This document shows positions 30,333-34,680 of a DNA stretch of 34,680 bases, piece after piece (position 1 is the first letter of the stretch; every line of letters begins with the position of its first letter). A model generated the notes under the pieces. The model did not search any database. It was not told the DNA's origin and saw only the letters and a list, made by a program, of their open reading frames with translations. The stretch comes from a virus, in the IMG/VR virus record IMGVR_UViG_3300027980_000074, positions 1 through 34,680 of that record; one strand, written 5' to 3'. The translations under genes and the position numbers were made by a program.

Positions 30333-30739
30333 TGGTTGGTTTCTCCTTTGAGTCTGGTTATTTCTTTTTTTTGTTCTGTTATTAAAATATGATATTCTGG
30401 ATACATATTGAATTCACCCATTTGGTTTTTTACTTTTTCAAACATCATGTTGTAATTTTCTTCAGCAATTTCTAAAGCTGATTTTTTGATATAGCCAGTG
30501 TTTTTTAACTTTTCAATAAAATGTTTCTTTTTAATAATTCCATTAAGACTATCTAAATCATTATCATCATAAAATTTAGATGCTTGCTCTTCATTCATCT
30601 GTATTTTTTCCATTTCTTTTTCCTTTGATTTCCAACATAATGATATAGATATCAGCATTTTTTGATCTTTATTACAACATATTATAATATCATTACCTGA
30701 ATTATTCCATCCACAATTATGACATGAATTATTTGACAT
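30329..30739 (-). CDS. Hypothetical protein with N-terminal Cys motifs and helical body
   Basis: I choose ATG 30739 (136 residues, MSNNSCHNCGWNNSG...), which has GGAGAGAG about 5 bases upstream; the longer ORF from 30835 would overlap the preceding gene by over 100 bases. The N-terminus has CHNC and CC with a later Cys, a possible zinc site, and the rest is charged and helical, ending in a coiled coil (EQKKEITRLKGE). It overlaps the HTH gene start (ATGA at 30329-30332). Function unknown. Confidence 0.6.
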   Translation of the reverse strand: MSNNSCHNCGWNNSGNDIIICCNKDQKMLISISLCWKSKEKEMEKIQMNEEQASKFYDDNDLDSLNGIIKKKHFIEKLKNTGYIKKSALEIAEENYNMMFEKVKNQMGEFNMYPEYHILITEQKKEITRLKGETNQ

Positions 30740-30965
30740 TACTCTCTCCAAACTTCTTAGAACTATAAACCTTATATTCATCAAGCAATTTCTTATGATG
30801 CATAAAATCAAAAGATCTTTCAACACCACCGGCAAAAGAATTCATCTCAGATTTATAATGATTTTTTCTATTGTTGAGAGCTATGATTATTAGTGAGAGT
30901 GCAATTATTACAATCAACATTGCAAACATTATGAGCATGAGGTCTTGAGGGGTTATGTTATTCAT
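30729..30965 (-). CDS. Small single-span membrane protein
   Basis: The 78-residue protein has one strong membrane segment (about 8-31, LMLIMFAMLIVIIALSLIII) followed by a charged cytoplasmic-type tail. It overlaps neighbours on both sides (11 bases downstream and 8 upstream). It could be a membrane anchor, an exclusion protein or a holin-like protein; the sequence does not decide. Confidence 0.6.
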   Translation of the reverse strand: MNNITPQDLMLIMFAMLIVIIALSLIIIALNNRKNHYKSEMNSFAGGVERSFDFMHHKKLLDEYKVYSSKKFGESNVK

Positions 30966-31179
30966 TTATTTTACCTGTTTTTTTACTAGGTTTATTTATG
31001 TCAATATCCATTGTTATTTTTTCCATTGGTCCGTTTGGAGTTTTTATTATATTTACAATAGGTTTCTTCAAACTTATATCAATAGAAACCGTATCTTCAA
31101 AATCATACATAGATAGACTGTCAACATCCATATCATTTAAAGCTTTTATAATTTCATTTTTAACTTTTTCAAAAATCAT
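30958..31179 (-). CDS. Small beta-rich hypothetical protein
   Basis: The 73-residue acidic protein has a helical start (IFEKVKNEIIKALNDMDVD) and then alternating strands (VSIDISLKKPIVNI, KITMDIDINKP). ATGA overlap with the upstream membrane-protein gene (31176-31179). No family recognised. Confidence 0.55.
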   Translation of the reverse strand: MIFEKVKNEIIKALNDMDVDSLSMYDFEDTVSIDISLKKPIVNIIKTPNGPMEKITMDIDINKPSKKTGKINE

Positions 31180-31385
31180 TTAAAATTCCTCTCAACAAAA
31201 AATTTTCTCTTCTCTTCATTCATTTCATTTTGATATTTTACTACTTGTCTATGTTTGTACCATAATCTTAAACATGGAATAATAATTGCAAGAATAACCA
31301 CAGGAAATAAAACATAGTAAATAAAAATATCAAATCCAGTTAATATAAAAGGCGTTTTATCTATTATTGTTGTCCAGTGGTTCAT
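31176..31385 (-). CDS. Small single-span membrane protein
   Basis: The 69-residue protein has a hydrophobic segment (about 18-42, FDIFIYYVLFPVVILAIII) and a basic C-terminal helix. It starts 12 bases after the C39-like peptidase gene. If that peptidase is the endolysin, this would be a second holin candidate; that is only a positional inference. Confidence 0.55.
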   Translation of the reverse strand: MNHWTTIIDKTPFILTGFDIFIYYVLFPVVILAIIIPCLRLWYKHRQVVKYQNEMNEEKRKFFVERNFK

Positions 31386-31397
31386 GGTTACCTCACA

Positions 31398-31985
31398 TTA
31401 TTTAATAATAAATCCATAACTATATTTATAGCCATTATCTTTCTGTAAAAATATTTTCCAGTCATACTCTATATTATTACCATTTCGATCTTTATAATTA
31501 GTATGTGCATTTCCAAAAGGATCTTTAGTGGTTACAGTTTCTTTTTCAGTGTCATATCCAACTACACAAGTATAATGACCTGAAACATAGCTGATTGGTG
31601 AGAAGTCACCCAAACATACAAGAGGATTATTGTTATCAATATTTTCTATAACTTTATCAAGAGTAATTCCCCATGAAAGTTCAATACCAGAATATATTTT
31701 TTTACAAACATATTCAAGGATAGGCAAAACTTGAAAACCTCTATTATTATCTACATACCATTTCCATGTAGAATTTCCGTTGATTATCCCATATGCTATA
31801 TCTTTGGGTAGATCAATGCATTGCTTTGTAATGTAGTCTTCAAGTTGATATCCTTCATATGGATCAACAACACCTTTGTAATGTAGCCCTATTGCGGTTG
31901 AGGTATCACCACATGTAATTGATGGATTGAATATATTATTTCTTTGGGTGAATGGTTCGACGTTTTCTATTTGATTTTTTATCAT
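31398..31985 (-). CDS. C39-like cysteine peptidase, endolysin candidate
   Basis: The 195-residue protein has the papain-like C39_2 pattern: Gln14 and Asn near FTQRNN, the nucleophile in TCGDTSTAIGLHYKG (Cys25), GHYTCVVGYD with His137, and KDPFGN with Asp155. It has no signal peptide. C39-like enzymes cut peptide bonds; in phages they can act as peptidoglycan endopeptidases or prophage toxins. No other endolysin is visible in the window and a small membrane protein follows, so a lysis role is attractive but unproven. A clear AAAAAGGAA site precedes the ATG. Structured, tRNA-like sequence lies just upstream. Confidence 0.72.
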   Translation of the reverse strand: MIKNQIENVEPFTQRNNIFNPSITCGDTSTAIGLHYKGVVDPYEGYQLEDYITKQCIDLPKDIAYGIINGNSTWKWYVDNNRGFQVLPILEYVCKKIYSGIELSWGITLDKVIENIDNNNPLVCLGDFSPISYVSGHYTCVVGYDTEKETVTTKDPFGNAHTNYKDRNGNNIEYDWKIFLQKDNGYKYSYGFIIK

Positions 31986-32005
31986 TTTTATTTCCTTTTT
32001 AAAAT

Positions 32006-32099
32006 TGATATAGTGTCTCTCTTAAGAACCCCCCGTTTTGAGCTACTCTGGCTAGGAATCTCAACCTAATAAAAATTATTTGCCTTCACTCTCTATATC
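32006..32099 (-). other. tRNA-like structured segment, possibly a degenerate second tRNA
   Basis: On the minus strand GATATAG (32099-32093) can pair perfectly with CTATATC (32013-32007), followed by A (32006), like a 7-bp acceptor stem with discriminator 93 nt apart, the span of a long-variable-arm tRNA. Inside, GCCAGAG-TA-GCTC resembles the 5' end of the neighbouring tRNA (GTCATAG-TA-GCCC), and GGTTGAGATTCC resembles a T-arm, but these do not fit one cloverleaf. It may be a broken or rearranged tRNA, or unrelated structured RNA in the peptidase leader. Confidence 0.22.
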
Positions 32100-32117
32100 G
32101 ACCTGGGATCAGCCATT

Positions 32118-32192
32118 TGTCATAGGGCGGATTTGAACCACCGACTTCAGAACTTTTAGATTCTGTGCCTCTTCCTATTGGGCTACTATGAC
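32118..32192 (-). tRNA. tRNA with apparent 8-nt anticodon loop (identity unclear)
   Basis: The acceptor strands GTCATAG and CTATGAC pair over 7 bp with discriminator A; the D-arm reads GCC-CAATAGGAAGA-GGC after TA; the T-arm is GGTGG-TTCAAAT-CCGCC, a canonical T-loop. The anticodon stem CAGAA/TTCTG is perfect but encloses 8 nt, TCTAAAAG, instead of 7. Depending on which base is extra, the anticodon could be CTA, TAA or AAA, and none keeps both U33 and a normal stem. CCA is not encoded. It could be a frameshift-suppressor-like tRNA, a 6-bp stem with 6-nt loop, or a decayed gene. Confidence 0.7.
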
Positions 32193-32199
32193 GTTTTTG

Positions 32200-32233
32200 C
32201 CTGCCTGATGCGACTCAAGCAGGACTTTTTTTT
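32200..32233 (+). terminator. Weak plus-strand terminator-like hairpin upstream of the tRNA
   Basis: CCTGC (32200-32204) pairs with GCAGG (32219-32223) over a 14-nt loop, followed after AC by eight T (32226-32233). It would only terminate plus-strand transcription, where no gene exists. It might block antisense reading into the early operon or be a chance structure. The stretch 31986-32314 otherwise holds the tRNA, the tRNA-like segment and one hairpin element; I see no protein gene in it. Confidence 0.25.
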
Positions 32234-32266
32234 AAAAATTATTTTACCGAGTCTGTTAATATTATG

Positions 32267-32292
32267 TTAACCACCCTATACAGGGCAAGGTT
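32267..32292 (-). repeat. Intergenic hairpin element, copy 1
   Basis: Read on the minus strand, outer arms AACC and GGTT enclose linker TTG, inner stem CCCT/AGGG with loop GTAT, and a single T, followed by AA. The second copy at 32482-32507 keeps outer arms, linkers and layout but has inner stem CCAC/GTGG with loop TTAT. The paired changes maintain the inner stem. It lies 22 bases after the stop of the 45-residue gene. Confidence 0.6.
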
Positions 32293-32314
32293 TAAATAAG
32301 CAAGTGTTTTCAAT

Positions 32315-32452
32315 TTAATCTTTACAACTTTTCATGTTATGACTTACTGTTCCAAGCAATCTGTTTAGAACATCTAAATACTGAATGCTGGTCTTTTCGG
32401 ATTTCAATTGCTCGTCAATTTTGGCGATGAGAGTTTTTTGTAGCTCTTCCAT
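32315..32452 (-). CDS. 45-residue helical protein
   Basis: The true start is ATG 32452 with AAGGAG 7 bases upstream; the longer reading from TTG 32503 would run through the hairpin element. The product (MEELQKTLIAKIDEQLKSEK ... LNRLLGTVSHNMK) is one or two amphipathic helices. It is framed by the two hairpin copies. Function unknown. Confidence 0.6.
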   Translation of the reverse strand: MEELQKTLIAKIDEQLKSEKTSIQYLDVLNRLLGTVSHNMKSCKD

Positions 32453-32481
32453 TGTAATCTCCTTTTTTATTTTAGTATATT

Positions 32482-32507
32482 TTAACCACCACATAAGTGG
32501 CAAGGTT
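32482..32507 (-). repeat. Intergenic hairpin element, copy 2
   Basis: On the minus strand it has the same 26-nt layout as copy 1: AACC, TTG, inner stem CCAC/GTGG with loop TTAT, T, GGTT, then AA. It begins 8 bases after the stop of the gene at 32516-32704 and lies 30 bases before the next ATG. No U-run follows, so it is not an intrinsic terminator. Confidence 0.6.
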
Positions 32508-32515
32508 GCAATTGT

Positions 32516-32704
32516 TTACCGTCCAAACTTTACAAAAATATAATCATCAAATATTTTTTGTAATTCTGGATTGTCTTTTTTGAGTCTGTTAATGTGATTT
32601 CTTTGAGATTCACCTTCTCTATATTTTATAGGATCATCATATTTTGACCAGTTCCATTTATGATTTTCAAGTAGTTTTGTGAATTCTTCTTTTGTGGTGG
32701 TCAT
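32516..32704 (-). CDS. Small basic/aromatic hypothetical protein
   Basis: The 62-residue protein has HKWNWSKYDDPIKYREGESQ and a C-terminal helix with a basic end. It overlaps the stop of the coiled-coil gene upstream (ATGA at 32701-32704). The Trp/Tyr-rich centre suggests a small folded domain. I do not recognise it. Confidence 0.6.
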   Translation of the reverse strand: MTTTKEEFTKLLENHKWNWSKYDDPIKYREGESQRNHINRLKKDNPELQKIFDDYIFVKFGR

Positions 32705-33024
32705 GATAATTTTCTTTTGAATATATAATCAAATAGATTTCTTGATTTTAGCTGTCTATTTCTGTCTCTAAGTTGGTTGCATTCCTTGAAAAGTTTTTCA
32801 TTTTTTTCTATGACATCATTTTGGTCAATTGGAATATATGTTGTAAGCTTTTCAATCATACTTAACCTGTGTATTTCTTTTTTAACTATTATTCTGTTTT
32901 CTTTTATTGATTCTATTTCTTTAATCAATTCTTTATTCTCAGCTCTCAATAATAAGTTTTCTTGCGAATTTAAATCTTCCAATTGTTCTAATTTTTTTCT
33001 GTCTATAATTACTTGATCACTCAT
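32701..33024 (-). CDS. Coiled-coil hypothetical protein
   Basis: The 107-residue protein is almost entirely helical with heptad patterns (LEQLEDLNSQENLLLRAENK; VIEKNEKLFKECNQLRDRNR) and a basic end. It overlaps both neighbours by ATGA. It may be a DNA-structure or regulatory protein, but no motif gives a function. Confidence 0.6.
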   Translation of the reverse strand: MSDQVIIDRKKLEQLEDLNSQENLLLRAENKELIKEIESIKENRIIVKKEIHRLSMIEKLTTYIPIDQNDVIEKNEKLFKECNQLRDRNRQLKSRNLFDYIFKRKLS

Positions 33025-33398
33025 ACAACGCTCTCCAAATATTTATCACAAGCTTTTTCACATTCTCCGCACTCATTAAAATAAATGCAGTTAACAGGGA
33101 ATTTATTATTTTCTTCAATCAATTTTTCTGTTTCCAATTTAGATAAATACTCATCAACTTTCTTTGAACATTCTGGACACTCAACAAGACTTTCAATTAT
33201 AGATTGCAACTGGTTTCTATTCTTAAATAATTTCAATAGAAGTTTTGTTTTTTCCACTTCCTCTTTCAATTTTCTACCTGTAGTTATAATGGTTAATCCT
33301 TGATTTTCTATAATTTCTTTATCGTTTTGACATTTTATTTTTTCGGTGTTATTCAATAATGCTCTTCCTGTTTCTTGTTTGTATATTTGATTTTTCAT
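33021..33398 (-). CDS. Hypothetical protein with C-terminal double Cys motif
   Basis: From ATG 33398 the product has 125 residues; GTG 33410 in frame is an alternative, and AGTGAG lies 7 bases before the ATG. The first half is a helical region; the second has CPECSKKVDEYLSK, then CIYFNECGECEKACDKYL, seven cysteines likely to bind one or two metal ions. It ends with ATGA overlap onto the coiled-coil gene. Function unknown. Confidence 0.58.
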   Translation of the reverse strand: MKNQIYKQETGRALLNNTEKIKCQNDKEIIENQGLTIITTGRKLKEEVEKTKLLLKLFKNRNQLQSIIESLVECPECSKKVDEYLSKLETEKLIEENNKFPVNCIYFNECGECEKACDKYLESVV

Positions 33399-33424
33399 TT
33401 TTGCACTCACTTTTTATATTTTAA

Positions 33425-33463
33425 CTGACCGGCACAACATTTCTAAGAGGTTGAACCAGTCAG
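33425..33463 (-). promoter_or_regulatory. Long imperfect hairpin between the first two early genes
   Basis: CTGACCGG (33425-33432) pairs with CCAGTCAG (33456-33463) with one mismatch, and CAAC (33435-33438) with GTTG (33450-33453) inside. It starts 9 bases after the stop of the gene at 33473-33691 and has no U-run. On the minus strand it contains GGTTCAACC and is followed by GTTAAAATATA, similar to what follows the hairpin at 32482. It could stabilise or attenuate the early mRNA. Confidence 0.45.
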
Positions 33464-33472
33464 AGAAAAGGC

Positions 33473-33691
33473 TTAGATTGCTTTCAACATTGGGGACATT
33501 GAATATTTTCCTTGCGGATAACATGCTTCGGATTCTTCATAATTAAAAACTTTTACTTTTTTAATTTCATTCATAACTTTAATTGTTATAAATTTAGCTG
33601 TTCTTGAAATTACAGTGTAAGAAAAAATACAGTCATAATCACATATTGATCTTACTTGGTAAGTTTTTCCGGTTTCAAAAGTGTTTTTCAT
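33473..33691 (-). CDS. Conserved small phage protein (TYQVRSICDYDCIF type), first early gene
   Basis: The 72-residue protein has FETGKTYQVRSICDYDCIFSYTVISRTAKFITIKV, a beta-rich pattern that I recall from small proteins of many phages and plasmids; function is unknown. It is the first gene behind the strong promoter at 33739-33767, with AAAAGG about 8 bases before the ATG, so it should be made early and in quantity. A small SH3-like barrel is the likely fold. Confidence 0.75.
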   Translation of the reverse strand: MKNTFETGKTYQVRSICDYDCIFSYTVISRTAKFITIKVMNEIKKVKVFNYEESEACYPQGKYSMSPMLKAI

Positions 33692-33738
33692 AATGTTTTC
33701 CTTTTCTCGTTTATTAGTTATTCTCAGTAACTATAAAC

Positions 33739-33767
33739 AATATAGTGACAAACTATTAAGTTGTCAA
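33739..33767 (-). promoter_or_regulatory. Strong early promoter
   Basis: On the minus strand a perfect TTGACA (33767-33762) and TATATT (33744-33739) are separated by exactly 17 bp, 48 bases before the first early ATG. It is the best sigma70-type promoter in the window and is overlapped by an operator-like palindrome. Confidence 0.75.
33746..33766. promoter_or_regulatory. Operator-like palindrome within the early promoter
   Basis: TGACAA (33746-33751) and TTGTCA (33761-33766) are perfect inverted arms around a 9-bp centre, covering the -35 box and spacer of the early promoter. A related, less symmetrical sequence covers the lipoprotein promoter at 21970-21990. A repressor bound here would block the -35 region; the Cro-like protein at 30102-30332 or a host regulator could be the binder. 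Confidence 0.5.
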
Positions 33768-33807
33768 GTGAAAAAGGTTATTTTTTTGTTTTTAGTGATT
33801 TTTTTTA

Positions 33808-34023
33808 TCATTTTAACTCAATACCAACACCATTTCCCATTTCACCAAACAAACACTTCATACATTTTTTCAATCGATCAGGTTTCCCAACACTATAAAA
33901 AGCAATCTCTTGACCACAATCACATTTATATTCAACTTTAGTGTCATGATCATCTGTCAATAATGGATGTTTGAAAATTATTCGTTCAACTTTTGATATT
34001 TCTTTTCTTGTTATTTCTGGCAT
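33808..34023 (-). CDS. Small zinc-ribbon protein
   Basis: The 71-residue protein has YKCDCGQEIAFYS and, 18 residues later, CMKCLFGEM: paired CxC(G)...CxxC as in short zinc ribbons. A GGAG site lies 5 bases before the ATG. It lies upstream of the early promoter in the same direction, so it belongs to another transcript with the gene at 34033. No terminator is visible between it and the promoter. Confidence 0.65.
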   Translation of the reverse strand: MPEITRKEISKVERIIFKHPLLTDDHDTKVEYKCDCGQEIAFYSVGKPDRLKKCMKCLFGEMGNGVGIELK

Positions 34024-34032
34024 GATGTCTCC

Positions 34033-34677
34033 TCACTTTTTCAAAATCTTATTAGCTTTCAAATTAAAAATATTCTTCATCATATTAGGTTTCAATTTCT
34101 CAATAGACTTTTCAAACTTATGAGTGGCTTTAATTTTCTGAGTGGATGAGTCCAGTTGTCGTGTCATATGAATACGTTTTCCAAAAAGCTTAAAAACTCC
34201 AAGACCTCTATTCATTCCAGTGAAGAAAAATTGTTTTGCTAAATCCCAACCATAACGACCGACATTATGTTCTTGACCTCTGCTTGTATTTCCACGGCCT
34301 GATCCAGATCTACCAGTGTATTTATATAATATTGCCCACCTTTGAGCGCCATTTTTTGCATTAAAACCATCACCCTCAAAACCAATTTTTCTATTACCAA
34401 CTTTCAAAGTTTGAATTCTACTTGATTGCAGTCTTAAGGGTTTTGAAATTGGTCTTTTATCGTTCTTGCCGGTACGTGCCATGGTGGTCGGTTTTGCAAC
34501 TTTTCCCATGGTATTTGAACCACCGGTTTTTACATCACCTTTTTCTGATTTATTTAAATAGTGTTCTTTGCCACCTTTCATTTTTGGTACATAGACAATT
34601 GCATTGATCGCACCTATATCACGAAAGCCACCTGATGACTTTTGAGGTTTAGAAAATAAAATTCTTGGAGCATTCAT
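34033..34677 (-). CDS. Very basic protein of unknown function at the window edge
   Basis: The 214-residue reading is highly basic and Gly/Lys/Arg-rich, with VGNRKIGFEGDGFNAKNGAQ, RWAILYKYTGRSGSGRGNTS and a C-terminal helix with many Lys. A tail-completion/virion-morphogenesis type protein (with RWA...K and G-rich loops) is one possibility, but I cannot confirm it. The ATG lies 3 bases from the end of the window, and the frame could continue beyond it, so it may be incomplete. Its end contains the GGAG site used by the next gene. Confidence 0.6.
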   Translation of the reverse strand: MNAPRILFSKPQKSSGGFRDIGAINAIVYVPKMKGGKEHYLNKSEKGDVKTGGSNTMGKVAKPTTMARTGKNDKRPISKPLRLQSSRIQTLKVGNRKIGFEGDGFNAKNGAQRWAILYKYTGRSGSGRGNTSRGQEHNVGRYGWDLAKQFFFTGMNRGLGVFKLFGKRIHMTRQLDSSTQKIKATHKFEKSIEKLKPNMMKNIFNLKANKILKK

Positions 34678-34680
34678 AGT

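Noticed and set aside
32453-32503. N-terminal extension of the 45-residue protein from TTG 32503
   Set aside because: It would translate the hairpin element and the Shine-Dalgarno sequence that serves ATG 32452.
1-34680. CRISPR array, insertion sequence, attachment site or toxin-antitoxin pair
   Set aside because: I saw no regularly spaced repeats, no transposase or integrase motifs, no long direct repeats and no recognisable toxin-antitoxin pair. An attachment site near the tRNA cannot be tested without the host sequence.

Overview
The window is most of an AT-rich tailed phage or prophage genome with a contractile, Mu-type tail. It has two convergent gene blocks that meet at a bidirectional terminator at about 20506-20537. 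Strong AGGAG-type ribosome binding sites, ATGA/TAATG stop-start overlaps and two proteins with lipobox signal peptides suggest a low-GC, two-membrane bacterial host. The style of the large lipoprotein made me think of Spirochaetota, but the host cannot be fixed from this sequence. All three stop codons are used, so there is no sign of recoding. The terminase genes must lie left of base 1. No integrase, DNA polymerase or clear CI repressor is in view, so I cannot say whether the phage is temperate.

Plus strand, 163-20481 (late genes). Order: a gpW-position protein, lambda-family portal, three accessory virion proteins, a three-gene membrane/lipoprotein cassette that looks like lysis functions (i-spanin-like, holin-like, o-spanin-like), a ClpP-type prohead protease fused to a scaffold that has its own internal start, decoration protein, major capsid protein, two paralogous small proteins and two head-tail/tail-end proteins. 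The tail then follows Mu gene for gene: sheath (gpL), tube (gpM), two chaperone frames joined by a -1 frameshift at T TTT TTC, tape measure, DNA-circularisation-type hub (gpN), LysM-fused hub (gpP/gp44), spike (gp45), a 53-aa gene of unknown role, gp46, gp47 (baseplate J), gp48 and a tail fibre. An intrinsic-terminator hairpin at the end of the tube gene probably lowers expression of the chaperone and tape-measure genes.

Minus strand, 34677-20566 (early and accessory genes). From a strong promoter/operator at 33739-33767 runs a tightly packed series of small genes, many with paired cysteines, interrupted by a tRNA region (about 32000-32200). It contains a C39-type cysteine peptidase (possible endolysin), a Cro-like HTH protein, a VRR-NUC nuclease, an SF2 helicase, a YqaJ/lambda-exonuclease-family nuclease and a RecT-like annealing protein with an N-terminal zinc-ribbon-like extension. 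The last two form a Red-type recombination pair. At the left end lie a 186-aa protein and a 454-aa lipoprotein whose C-terminal ~185 residues are homologous to it; the lipoprotein has its own promoter, which resembles the early promoter/operator.

Most worth following up: (1) a 26-nt intergenic hairpin present twice with compensatory base changes (32267-32292, 32482-32507); (2) the lipoprotein/soluble paralog pair; (3) a tRNA with an apparent 8-nt anticodon loop; (4) the frameshift, internal-start and attenuator signals that set virion protein ratios; (5) five micro-genes of 43-57 codons recovered by eye.
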